A stretch of 64,000 bases of DNA from Pyrocephalus nanus (lineage: Eukaryota; Chordata; Aves; Passeriformes; Tyrannidae): the NCBI GenBank assembly GCA_038380795.1, contig CM076269.1, forward strand, positions 1,488,001 through 1,552,000, given 5' to 3'. Both the position numbers and the translations under genes were made by a program. Positions within the stretch are counted from its first letter, which is position 1, and every line of letters begins with the position of its first letter. The notes beneath the pieces were generated by a model that saw nothing but the letters and a program-made list of their open reading frames with translations, did no database searches and had not been told where the DNA came from. Positions 13,601-24,639 of the stretch are shown piece after piece.

Positions 13601-14663
13601 ACATACAGGTAGCCTGATGCATACAGTGTAAAGTCAGTCCCATGTGGTACTGTCATATAGTCTTGGTGTGCATATCACGTGCCCAACATCAAAAATATCA
13701 GAAAAGTATCTAATTATTACACATAAAAATATTTGGTGAATAAAGAGAGCTAGGACCAGCACAGACTGCTTATTTCTCCTCCATCAAACCCTTAGTGTGA
13801 CGTAAACCAGCAAAAAGTTAACTTGAATACTTCACAACCTACCACAACATAAAACATTTAACATGGCTGCTGCATGAAAGGGTTTTCTGGGAGTTCTACA
13901 GTGGTGTCTCAGATCAGACTTTCCATCTCCCTGAGAACAGGAATATGTGGGGCAGCCATGCCATACCTGTTAGCATGCATCTCTTTATTAGCTGGCGAGT
14001 TCTCAAGGCAATTCACAAGAACTTAACGTTTCTAGCATTGAAATGGTGACACTTTTGATATCAAGCAATTATCTGAGCCTAGAAGAGGACTCTTCTCCTG
14101 CTGGGGATCTGAACAAAGTGAAGACAAAGAAATCTATGCTGAAGCATTCATCCAGAGAAAAATCCTCTCTTCCAGGAGAAGAAAAAAACTCTTTTATTTT
14201 GAGTGTGTGTATCTTGTTGTCATTCCAGTCCGTGATCTGATAGTGCAACTAAATCTGTGGACAATACACCAGATTTTTACCAAGAAGTATTCAAAGTTAA
14301 AAAGGACACGAAACCACTATCCAAAAATCTTCTATTCCAGCATTCAGAAATAAACAGGTTCAGCGAGTCAGAACATGTGTCTTGAGAACACTGGATGTTT
14401 GTTCCATATTGACCCAGGATAATTTCTTAAGAGGGACAGAGTATTTTAATTAAACAATCATAATTACATTTTGGAATGCTGCCTTGGCTTATGGTTCCTG
14501 TGATAATTTAGCAAATACAATATCATCTCCTAAATACTGAATGGCTTGTTATCCCATGTCTATGAACTGCCTTGCAAATTTGCCTCAGATAACTGAAGTC
14601 CTGGTTATACACAAGGCAGATTATCTCAGTTTTTGGCTTTATTACAGCTACCAAGACTTGAGC
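10601..14663. other. Non-coding, no recognised gene
   Basis: The sequence is unique-looking. It includes A runs and a C9 run at 12540-12635 and a pyrimidine-rich patch at 12269-12400. That patch creates a 141-codon frame on the plus strand (12269-12694). Its translation is rich in Ser, Phe, Lys and Pro, runs through poly-A as Lys and poly-C as Pro, and has no domain. I do not call it a gene. Confidence 0.55.
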
Positions 14664-14787
14664 AAAAAAAAAAAAAAAAAAAAAAAACACAAAACCAAAA
14701 CCAAACAAACAAAGAAACAAGAACAAAAAACCCAAACAAAACCAAAACAAAAACCCAATCAAACAACCACAACCCCAAAAACAAAAT
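14664..14787 (+). repeat. A24 run followed by A/C-rich tract
   Basis: Twenty-four A residues (14664-14687) pass into about 100 bp built of CAAAA, CCAAA and CAAAC words, nearly free of T and G. The tract ends 20 bp before the 3' end of a CR1 fragment. The translations on both strands (Lys/Gln/Thr and Phe/Leu/Gly repeats) are artefacts of composition. Confidence 0.9.
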
Positions 14788-14807
14788 CCAGAAGCATTGT
14801 GCTTAAG

Positions 14808-15032
14808 GAATCATAGAATCATCAGGGTTGGAAGAGACCTTTAGGATCATCCATCCAGTCCAACCATTAACCCAGATCTATCACTATAAACCCTAAACCA
14901 CTTCACTCAGTGCCAGATCCAGACATACCTTGAACACCTCCAGGGATGGTGACTCCACCACCTCCCTGGACAACCTGTTCCAATGCCTGCCCACCCTAAA
15001 AGTGACAATATTTTTCTCTTGATTAGTAGTCT
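14808..15032 (-). repeat. CR1 LINE 3' end, 5'-truncated
   Basis: The element lies on the minus strand, so its 3' end is at the left. The left edge carries the CR1 terminal 8-bp repeat as GAATCATAGAATCATC. GGTTGGAAGAGACCTTTAGG, ATCCAGTCCAACC, CCTTGAACACCTCCAGGGAT and the GGACAACCTGTTCCAATGCC / CCACCCT blocks follow in canonical order. About 225 bp survive, as expected for a 5'-truncated, non-autonomous CR1 copy; no reverse transcriptase sequence is present. It is the best preserved transposon in the window. CR1 is the dominant retrotransposon of birds and supports the host assignment. Confidence 0.93.
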
Positions 15033-15829
15033 CTGTTAAGACTGGATTCAGTGGGGTAGCCCATCCAAAAATGCATCACAGCTAGCTCTGCAAAACTGCA
15101 GTCTTGGATTTTACACACACACACAGCATAAAATGAGAGCTGGAGCATATCCAAAAAACGTGCAGGGTCAAAGAGTTATGGAAAGCATTAATGCAGTTTA
15201 CTCCCACTAGCCTTGTAGTTTGATTAAATGAGGTTTTAATGCTCACCCATTTGAGATACTTCCTTATTTTGAAGGAAAAGGAAAGCAAAACAAAACAGAA
15301 AAAAAAGAATTAAATCTTGAGACAGTAAAGATGTTTTCTTCAGGGCTGCAGGAACAGGCAGTTCAAGGTTAGGCCCTGACCTCCAGAACCCATGAAACTG
15401 TGCCTGTTTCTGCTAAATATACTCCCCTTTATACTCCCATAAATCCAGAGTAACTCAATCGATTGCAGTGGTAAGCTAATGTAAGTGAGGGCACACGTGT
15501 GACCAGTAGGTCTCTAAACTATCCTTTATTGGAAAGGTAAGGAAATAATTCCTTAAATTGTTCCCATTCAATTCTGGATCAATTGAACAAAGCCACTTAA
15601 TATTGTTTGTGTATTTTTTTGACCAGGGAAAACTGAAATAAGGCAGCCCATTTGGAGGTTGTTATTCCTAAAACCTTAAAACATATCATTTTTGTAGTGC
15701 CATCAGTAGTACCATCTACACAATAAAAACCTCTGGAGTAGCCCTTCACACAGACTCAGTTTTGATTTATAGCACTGTAACAGTTATACCTTGTTAGAAG
15801 GACTTTTACAAGAGAAATAATTTATTTTC
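15033..15829. other. Non-coding, no recognised feature
   Basis: Unique-looking sequence with a short (AC)n run at about 15113-15125. The 68-codon minus-strand frame at 15082-15288 has no domain. Confidence 0.55.
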
Positions 15830-15908
15830 AAGGCCTCCCTACATGGACCCATTAGTGACACAACCCCATAAGGGTTGTGTCACTTATGGGTCCATGTAGG
15901 GAGGCCTT
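15830..15908. repeat. Near-perfect hairpin: 37-bp arms, 5-nt loop
   Basis: The left arm (15830-15866, starting AAGGCCTCCCTACATGGACC) and right arm (15872-15908, ending GGTCCATGTAGGGAGGCCTT) are reverse complements at 36 of 37 positions. The single mismatch lies in the ATTAGTG / CACTTAT part of the arms. The loop is 5 nt (CATAA). Flanks outside the arms do not pair. Arm content is mixed and not simple repeat, so this is not a low-complexity artefact. A MITE is unlikely because there is no internal region. The loop is very short for a standard microRNA precursor. Confidence 0.95.
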
Positions 15909-17841
15909 ATGATCACAACAAATTTGTGATTATTCTGTTTCAAGACATGCAAGTGACGCTGACCATTCAGACCATTCTTTTTTCATTATTAAAGAACTGC
16001 CTTGATGCATTAGAATGTTGAACACAGTCGTAAAATCTACCCAGTTAATTGTGCAAGCAGCAGTTTCTAAGTCTCTAATTCACTAGCAAAATCTTTAACA
16101 GAAGTATTTAGGGCCAATATATGCTTAGCCAAGATCCAGATATGGAACTGAACTAAGATCAGACTGATCAATCTAATTGCTCCCTGAGAGGTTCACCTGA
16201 GAAGTTGCCTTTACTTGCCATTCTTAACGTTGTCTTCAAGGGCTTTTGATTTAAGACTGATTGGAACAGACAAAAGTGTACTTAAGAACCCAAAGGGTTG
16301 TCCACTGTTTTAAATGAGAACTCTGTCAAGCACTTGCAATCCCTTGATCCTATCATTTTATATTTCATAAGGAAGGGATCCCTTTTGAGGGGGATTTACG
16401 TGTCCCAACATATCTGGAAATGTTTCTTGACAGAGCAAATTCTTTGAGGACATAAATCAAAACTACAGCTGCTCCCCTAAAAGCTGTCAGTGATAATAGC
16501 ACCAGAAATTGGATTAAATAAGTCCTGCCGAGAGACAGCGTGTCCATTTACACATTCAAAACACACACAAATTATCAGGGAAACCTTTATTCCAAGAGTG
16601 GGAAAAGGACAAGAAGGAAGTGTAGTGATGGTTTTCAGCACACAGGAGCCCAGATCTGGAGCTTTCCAAGAGCAGAACTCCCCTTGCCTTGTGCAAACCC
16701 GAGCACGCTTCTTCCAACAGCATAAGCATAAAACCCTAACACTTTCTAGAGTGGTAGGAATAAAACCTAACTGTGATTTCATCCAAGAATGGAAAGGACA
16801 AACACATTCATTTTCCCCAAAAGCAGTAATCTGTGGTATGGCAAAAAGGGGAGAAAGGATTTGACACAAAAGTGATAAACACTTAACTTGGGATTTGCAG
16901 GTGACAATTTGTTTTGGCTCTCTCCTGCTGTACTGTTTTTCACTTCTCAGAAAAGGGTTGCAAGGACCTAGCAGCGATTTATACTTATTTGCTTTGAAAG
17001 GGGAAAAATGTTGAAGCCTAAGCAGACAGTGCTGGAGTGGGGAGCTGATTTAATTCTCTTCAGTCTGACAGCAGAGCCCACTGCTCCAGTTTCACAAGGA
17101 ACCAACTTTGCAGCTGTTTCTCAGCACTGCTGACAACTGCAGCAGCACTATCATGGCCAACACCCACGTGGCCATTACCCATCAGCTTTGTCTTGGTTTG
17201 ATTTTTTTTTTTTTTTTTTAATCTCGAGTCATCCTATTTACAGGAGAAGCAAAAATTTTGGGGAAAAAAGTTTGCTCTGTTTTAAATCAACGTGAGACAG
17301 GATGAGAGGTTTATTTATATGCTGCATTACCACATTGTACCTTGTATTTCTGTTTACTTTGTCAGAGTATTACGGACATAATGGACAATAAAATAGATTC
17401 GTAGGATCTGAACGTCAACCACAGCTTAGGGATCCAGGTCCTGTGATCTCTTTTCTGGGTTGGGCCTGTGAAGAACAGGTTTATAGGACATGTTTTATAG
17501 GGCATCCACTGTGAAACAGCTGTGTGAAAGGGACTGCTGGGCCAAGTAGTCCCCTCTCAGTCAGCAGTGGGCACAAGAATAAATATCCATGCTCATATCA
17601 GGCACCAAAGTGGCTGCTCCAGTCCCTTCTCCCATCCTGTCCTCTCTCAGAGCTCACATCTGGGAAGTGTTCATGCCTAAGGCTGATTGCCTCTGCACTA
17701 GAAGTAATTTTGCCTGTGTTGAGGAACCTGCCCTGCTCTTCTAAGATAAAAGAAACAAGCATCAAACGTCCACTGGCAAAAAGTGTCTGTGATCTGTGTA
17801 ATATTTATAGCACAGACAACTCAGCTGTAAGTTTGGGGACT
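15909..17841. other. Non-coding, no recognised gene
   Basis: It contains a small inverted repeat right after the hairpin (ATCACAA 15912-15918 and TTGTGAT 15924-15930) and a T18 run at 17202-17219. At 16477-16869, frames of 124-130 codons are open on opposite strands over the same bases. Neither shows a domain, and mutual opening points to local stop-codon scarcity, not coding. Confidence 0.5.
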
Positions 17842-17873
17842 AAAAAAAAAACAAAACCAACAAAACAAACAGA
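17842..17873 (+). repeat. A/C-rich low-complexity tract
   Basis: An A10 run is followed by ACAAAACCAACAAAAC-type sequence. It has the same pattern as the tracts at 10551 and 14664. Confidence 0.8.
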
Positions 17874-18399
17874 CAGAATTTTACACCTTTATTTGTTTAG
17901 TATTTATCAGAATTTATAAAGTCAGGAGGATGAAACAGATTGTTATCCTTAGCTGTGATGTATGCTTCAGGCTCAGAATCAGCCAGTTGATAAAACAGTG
18001 ATTTCTGAACACAGGGACTATCCAAATTCTACCTTATCTTCAGGGTCACAAACCAAATGCACATTTGTTACACAAATGGAGATTCATTATTCTGACTGAA
18101 GCAAACAGGATTACTTGTTTACCAATTCAAAAGTAATCTGGGTTGTTTGTTTTTTTTTTTATTTACCAATATATTACATTGCTGAGCAAAGAATTATCTT
18201 TCCATTGTTTATATGCCTCACTATTTAAGAAGATTATTATTGTAGAATAATCATCTTGCTTTAATTACCAAGAGGAGCACCACATCATTTTATTAATTTT
18301 AGGATTTATGCCAAGTTGAAAACAGAATGTAAAACAAGGAATCAGTTAGTAGTTGACAGCGGCTTTGTTAACACTTCTACAAAACCTTCACTGGGAGAC

Positions 18400-18566
18400 G
18401 AACCACCCCCCAAAATCCAACAATATCCCAAACCAAACCAAAATTAAAAATAAAATAAAACAAAATAATAATAAAAACAAACAAAAATCCCAACAAACAA
18501 ACAAACAAACAAAAGCACAAAAATAACCCCAAGGGGCAGAAGAAGAGTATTTTTTTTTTTTTTTTT
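18400..18566. repeat. A/C-rich tract with (CAAA)n, then a T17 run
   Basis: From about 18400 to 18533 the plus strand is nearly all A and C, with TAAAA and AATAAT words in the middle and a (CAAA)n stretch near 18491-18514. A run of 17 T follows at 18550-18566. The 96-codon minus frame across it is a run of Phe, Leu and Cys and is composition-driven. Confidence 0.88.
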
Positions 18567-20702
18567 AAGTAACAAACAAAATGAACACACATGTTTGTGC
18601 AGCACATACCTGCACATCCCTGGATTAGTGGCAGGCTCAGCCACCCTCCTGCAGCTTCAGATTCCAAAAGGGGCTGAGCAGCTCCAGCAGCCCTTTAGGG
18701 AACAGCCAGGGTTACCTTAATGCTGATTGCCAGCACCTGCCAGGGCAGCTCAACAAGAACACTTGTTTCACTAATCCTTTTCAGGTGGTGGTTTCATCCT
18801 CTGGGAGGTTCATCTACACCTGGTTGAGCTCAGCACACTGCTGTCTCCTTGGTGCACCTCCTCCAGCTGGGGACACATCGACATCCCCACTTAAAAAATC
18901 AAGTGACCAAAGTACACTCTAAACAACAGGAACCACCCTTAATATGTGTATTTACCCAACTTCCAACCAAGCAAATTTCTGTTGCTGCTGTTTTGAAATT
19001 AATAAACATCACCATCTATAAGCAGTAATCAACCTCCTAACTCAAAGGACAGCATCCTCTTACAATCCTTTAAAAATATCAAAATTAACGGGTGTAAAGA
19101 CCTGGAACCTTGAACAAAACCTGATTTCTTTTTTTTTAGTCACTGTTCTTTCTTACAGCAGTTGTTTTATCTAAGTCTTCCTTAACCACTGTGTTTGGAA
19201 AGGCCTGCAGAATTCAGGATTGATGGCTTGCTTCCTTTCTCTTCCACAAACTATTGTAGACAACCTGCAAAAGGCAGCATTTCAGTGGCTTACTATATCC
19301 TAGAAGCTCCATTTCTTCTGGCTGACCCTGAGGAACTGATGGAAATGCATCTATCTTCAAAAAGAGAAACATTAAAAAATAGTGGTTTTGATCCCTATTT
19401 AGAGTCACCTTCTAACATTGTCTTCTCCTATTTTATTATGTACACACAGAAGGATATTTTAGGACAGAGACCAAACAGTTGACTTTTCTTTTTAATGCTT
19501 GGCTTCAACTGTCAACCTCAAGAAGTCCATCAAGCAGGGCTGGACCATCTCAGGTTTAAAAAGCAACCACTTCAATGAGGTCAGTGTTAGCTGCTGCAGG
19601 CTTTTGAAGCCATTTATACCCTCCCAAAAACTCCAGTTCTCTTTTGAAATTCACAAAAATTTTAATTAAATTGGAAGCAATGAGGTTTTTTTTCTAGGTG
19701 AAGGAATTAATTTTTAAATAATGAGAAATCGTGGTGTTGTAAAGTCAAATCTCATAAAAACCTCCAAAACACAGTCCTGTCCTTTTTTTTCCAGAGCCAA
19801 CTCATGTGTGCATTCAGCCAAACATGAAAACCTGATAATGTTTACTATTTGAAAATGTTAAGAAAAATCTTTGCCTTGCACTCAAAAGCTGAGAGTTAAA
19901 AAGGATTTTTGTTTCATATTATTAGGAGGTTTTTCATTCCCTGTGGTGGTAAATTACTGACAGCTAAAACTGAAGTTTACTTTTTAAAGGTTGTTTTCTT
20001 CAACTATTGCTTGTGCTCATTGATCTGTTACTTTATGGTTTCTTATGATTGCTGACTGCTGGCATTGATTTGTATATGTCATATAATTAACCAAGAAAAA
20101 AGAACTCAAGTAGTTTTTTCTGATTAAAAAAAAAAAGTAGGATATGATCTTTGCAAAGAAATAGAGGATTTAGAATTGATACTTCAAGGCAATCCTAATT
20201 TTGATGGTGTAAGTTAAGGTCACCTTTGTGCTACTGAGTCAATCCTTGAAAAATATCATATTCTGGGAAAGTCTGTTTAGTAGTAATCAAGCAAACCAAA
20301 GGTATAATGAAGAGAACTGAACAAATAATTCACACTGAATAATTTACTCAAACCTTGTTTTGAGGTCTAGAGCATAAATGAACAAGTTCCTTGAATTTTA
20401 TTTATTCAGAAAGAATATATATTATTTTTATCTGTATACAATTACTGAACTTTTGATCTATCTAATTTTAAAAAATCAAAGTCATGGAGGTAATCTACAG
20501 TTAACTGCATAACTTTTCCGATTCTCTCATAAATCAAGAAGACAGTGAAGTATCTGTCATGAAAAGTAAAATTAAAAAAGAAATCCAAGATTTTGGACCT
20601 GTTATCTAGTGTGTAAAAGCATTCACTGGTGTGAGGTTTTAATTTGGCACTCACATCTGTTTACTTTCTTCAAAAAGTGCATTTCTGTTTTCCCTATATT
20701 TA
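18567..20702. other. Non-coding, no recognised feature
   Basis: Unique AT-rich DNA. The 95-codon frame at 19195-19482 (plus) has no domain or flanking exon signals that I can defend. I see no transposon or RNA gene. Confidence 0.5.
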
Positions 20703-20752
20703 TATAGAATAGAACAGAATTTTTCCGTGTGAAGGGACCTAGGACAAGCATA
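20703..20752 (-). repeat. Short CR1-tail-like remnant
   Basis: The plus strand reads TAGAATAGAACAGAAT, then about 10 bp, then GAAGGGACCTAGGACAAGCA. This resembles the reverse complement of a CR1-type 3' end: terminal repeats followed by the GGAAGGGACCT block. Only about 50 bp can be matched, so a chance resemblance remains possible. Confidence 0.45.
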
Positions 20753-20957
20753 TTTAAATATCTGATTTACAAAAGCAGCAAATGTTCCACCTCTTTAAAG
20801 TAAACACACCATTTTATTTCAGTGCTGAGAAGTTTTGCCTTGCAGTTTTGTTGTGATGCACAGTTAGTTGTGTGGAGTGTAATGACAAGTTTCTTATTTG
20901 ATTGTGGAGCATCTCTAATAACATTTTTTTTTTAAAAAAAGGTCTTTAAATAAAATC

Positions 20958-20996
20958 AAAAAAAAAAAAAAAAAAAAAAAAAGCCAAAAAAAAAAA
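20958..20996 (+). repeat. Poly-A tract (A25, GCC, A11)
   Basis: Twenty-five A, GCC, then eleven A. An AATAAA sits about 10 bp before it (within TTTAAATAAAATC), so a retroposed poly-A tail is conceivable. I recognise no mRNA-like sequence or target-site duplication upstream. Confidence 0.85.
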
Positions 20997-22835
20997 TCTA
21001 TAGCAGATATGGAAGACTGGCATCTCGTTTCTGTGATGTGGTTAAATTTATCTTAGGTTTTTGCTCCATTCTGACCCATCCTCAGCTCTCTGCCTCCATC
21101 ATTATATTGCTGCTGGTAAATAGCCTAAAGCTGGATCAGGTTATGCAAGCAGGTGACTTCCACTCACTCATTTAACTCCTGCACAAACTTGGCTTTCTTA
21201 CACCACGAGGCACAAAACTGAGGATTATAGCACTTAAATATTGTTCTAAAATAGTATTTATTTAGCACCATTACATCTTTCTCCTACAGGAAATGTTATG
21301 GGTTGTTTAACTCTAGGGAGAGGCAAGACTTTATTAAAATTGATGGATCTTTTCTCTATGTGTCAGATTGATATCCTGTGACAAGACACTGAGCTAGGAA
21401 TCAACATTTAGAGTTCATTGTCTGAAATTCTACAGATAAGGACTAAATTTTCTTATGGTTAAAGGCAAGCCCCCTCCTCCCCACCTCCCATTCTGCTTCT
21501 TAAATTCTATAGAAATGGTTTTGCTAGAAAAGTATGAAATGAAGATACCAGCAAATCAGACAGCACCAGTGTGCATACTGAAACTTGTGAAAGTGGAGAA
21601 CATTTTCAAATAACTCTACTGTCACCTTTCCCTGGTGATAATAAAATGGGGGCTGGCATTCAGCTGGGCAAAATACTGAGCTCTGGGCAATCCAGAACCC
21701 CAAAAGATAAGGCTTCTATTATCCTCACTAAGGCTTTAGAACCTTAATGGAATGTTCCAAATGATTTAGAAATAAAATCTACCAACAATCTGGAATAGGA
21801 GCCAGGCAGAGAAAAAGCTGCAGTCATATTGGGTTGTATTTAGATTACATTCTTTAGGGTTTTTTACTCTTGGAAATACTGTGGTTTGGTTTATTCAAAC
21901 AAAACATGTAATAAAAAATAAACAGTCCAAAAATATCCATATAAAACATTGTACTCGTTAGGGCTTTGTATAGTAACCTTTTCTCTTTTCTTTTTCTTTT
22001 TTTCTTTTCTATGCTTTTTTAAAAATTGCATAAACTTTATTTGGCTTAGCATTACTAGACTAATTATCTAAGCAAAGAAAAAAAAGCAGATTATTTCCTA
22101 AAATTAGGTTTTAAATATCTCTATGGAGGTCTGATTCAATTTTATTCTGAAAATTTGCCTGATGATATTACACCTTAGTGGTATCCTTCAACTTCAGAAT
22201 AAATCCTGTTGCAGCTTCAGCTTGAGACCTCTGTTAGGAGACTGGTCTTATTTAAAAGTACAGGGCTAATAATTGTGTAATCTGGGACACATTTCCTGTT
22301 GTGTTGCAGATTTTCTGGGCAATCACTTATATCTCCTTTCAGGCCCAGTCTGATGAAATGAGCAATGGAACCCTTCCTATGGGACTCAATCTGCATGTCA
22401 TTACACCACACAGATAAAATGGGGATAGTAAACACTGCCTCTCAGATAAGATGTAAACATTCATTAAATATTTTAAATTGCTGCAGGACTCTTAACATAC
22501 AAAATATTATAGGAGGGATTTTAATATTTAATGTGCAATACAGTTTGGGTTGGTTTGTTTTTGTTTTTTTTTTCCTCTTTCCCAATCACTTTACAGATAA
22601 GAAATCCCTTCACCTATTCATAAAAGGATTGCAAATCCATGTGACAAAAAAAGTAGTTGAATTTGTGGTAAAAGTTGAGAACATTGTGGGTGCTGCCTTC
22701 TCTATAATCCTGTTGTCTCATACAAGGAAAATACAGAAACCTTGTTAAGCCTACAGGGACTGCATATTCCCTGTCCTTGCTAGAGAAACACGAAGCTGAA
22801 GAATAATTCCTCGTGGAATGGTTCGTAAGCAAAAT
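20997..22835. other. Non-coding, no recognised feature
   Basis: Unique AT-rich DNA with a T/C-rich patch at about 21978-22020. The 127-codon frame at 22365-22748 (plus) runs through poly-T as Phe and has no domain. Confidence 0.5.
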
Positions 22836-22907
22836 TTTGTTTGGCTTTGGTTTGGTTTGGGTTGTGGTTTTTTTTTTGTTTGTTTGGTTTGGTTTGGGGT
22901 TTTTTTC
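22836..22907 (-). repeat. G/T-rich low-complexity tract
   Basis: TTTGG and TTTGT words repeat with poly-T runs. It is the complementary orientation of the A/C-rich tracts elsewhere in the window. Confidence 0.85.
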
Positions 22908-24440
22908 AGAGAAAAATATTCCAATTCTATAAAAATAAAAATCAATCTATTTTTTTCCTAAAATACATTTTCCTCACACTACATGTTCTCTGAAGATGCA
23001 CATTTGCTTCCTCCAAAGTCATCACGGACCCAGCGTCTTCTCCCCAGGAAAGTTGTTCTCATTTGCTTTTAAGGCACATCATAACTTTTCTTTGGATAAA
23101 CAGGGACAGTGAGCCATAGGAAACTACATGCAACAGATACACATTTCTTCTTTTATATTCATCTTTTAAAACCTTACCAGCCAGAAACGTATTTGACAAC
23201 CCCAAACTTCATGACATAGAAATCACCTACCATGGAAACAATTAGACTATCAACAAAGTGACACAGAAGGGTATTTTAATGAGGTTTAAAAGTGGTTTTA
23301 ATATTCAAGCCACAGAGTTGCCCTAAAATATACCATAGTATCGTGGCAAACTTTCTCAGTTCTTTAAATTTTTTTTAGGTTCAGGGGCAATTTGTTCAAC
23401 TCTGTGTGCTTTTGAAAAATATTTCCACTGACCTAACTCTGGGTGTGGGTTGGGAGGTAAGACAGTGGCTGTGGAGCCAGACACCCTTAACTATATATAT
23501 ATATATATACAATGATGCCTCAGAACTTTTTGGATTTATATCTCTATATGTATGTATTATTTTAAATAAAACTGACAGGTCTCCAGGCAAAGCAGTTCAG
23601 GGCTGATTTCTGCAGTAAACTACTGTAGCTCCTCCACAAATATTCCTAAGGCTCACGGTATGTTCATGCATCCATGGAAAGACGGGTCAAAAAAAAAAAA
23701 TTGCTTTAAGCTACATAAACCCAAATAAATACTCTCTGAAATGTTGTCCCCCAAGTGTGGAAGAACATGTGGAAGAACACTTGAAAAATGAAGCAATGCT
23801 CTGCCAGATTTGCATCAGCGAGTGCCAAACAATTGAGGTGTGGGCCACAAGGATTACACTGCGTGTAGAGAAAGACTTCCTACAAGAGTGAAACAATTGT
23901 AAATGAGTTGTGTGTGTTGCAGAGAGCTGCCCCCTGCCCTGCTGTGCCCATCCATGGCACTGTGGCTGCGGGGCACTCAAAGGACCCTCGTCCAGCGGGT
24001 GGTGTGGAGAGCACGGTGTTCCCAAAGACCTCTGCAACTGGGTGTCAACTGCAGTCTCATCACGGCCTGGACCTGCAGCCATCAAAGCCATTTCAGACGT
24101 GTTTTCACTTCCCAGGAGTGATGGGACCCTAAAACAGCGTCTGACCCAGTGCCCAGGAGCTGCTTTTGTTGTCTGGCTCTCCCCATAAGGGCCATGGTAA
24201 ATAGGGGAAAGAATAAAGCTTCCCACTGCAGGTAAAACCTTTGGTGTGTCTGATCAACTGCATCCATCAGGACAGCCAGGGCCCTCTGAGAACACTCACA
24301 TGTGGTGTGACATCACCGTGCTGGAGAAGTCAAGGAGGTGTTTTCTATTTTCTCTGCGGAGCACGAGGGAGGGAATTTGTAGAAGTTCACAAACAGTAGT
24401 GAGTGTGTTGCTTTCTCCACCGTAAACACTTGTTTTTATC
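22908..24440. other. Non-coding with one GC-richer patch
   Basis: The patch at 23900-24235 is richer in G, C and CpG than its surroundings. It underlies a 171-codon minus-strand frame (23711-24226), three 72-92-codon plus-strand frames and another open plus-strand frame of about 65 codons ending at 23893. None has a recognisable domain. An AATAAA at 24212-24217 with GT-rich sequence about 20-35 bp downstream could be a polyadenylation signal of an unrecognised transcript, but this is weak. Confidence 0.35.
23492..23509. repeat. (TA)9 microsatellite
   Basis: Nine uninterrupted TA dinucleotides flanked by C on both sides. Confidence 0.97.
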
Positions 24441-24540
24441 GTTTTGTTTTCAGATAGGAGAGGCAAGCCCAGCTGGGAGACAGGCAGGGAGCCAAAGAGA
24501 GGAAAAGGGATCCCTGGAGGGTTAGTGATGTTCAAGCAGA

Positions 24541-24626
24541 TGGGGGAGGAGGGAAGAGAGAGTGGGAGCAGATGGGAGGGGGGAAGAGACCAGAAGCAGA
24601 ACAGATGTGGGGGTGGGAGGGGGCTT
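24541..24626 (+). other. Purine-rich block with repeated G runs (possible G-quadruplex)
   Basis: The plus strand is almost all A and G. It has at least six runs of three or more G, including GGGAGGGGGG and GGGGGTGGGAGGGGG. Run spacing would allow intramolecular G-quadruplex folding. It sits in a wider GA-rich stretch from about 24444. No promoter or gene start is visible beside it. Confidence 0.6.
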
Positions 24627-24639
24627 AATATTGGTTAAA

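Noticed and set aside
14523..14816. 79-91-codon frames across 14523-14816 on both strands
   Set aside because: They are direct translations of the poly-A and A/C-rich tract.
15830..15908. A microRNA gene
   Set aside because: The stem is nearly perfect and the loop is 5 nt, unlike standard precursors. No known microRNA sequence is recognised, so it is reported only as a hairpin.
16477..16869. Overlapping 124- and 130-codon frames on opposite strands
   Set aside because: Both being open over the same bases indicates local stop scarcity. Neither looks like a protein family.
23711..24226. 171-codon minus-strand open frame
   Set aside because: It lies in a GC-richer patch where stops are scarce on both strands. 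No family is recognised and no splice or promoter context can be defended.
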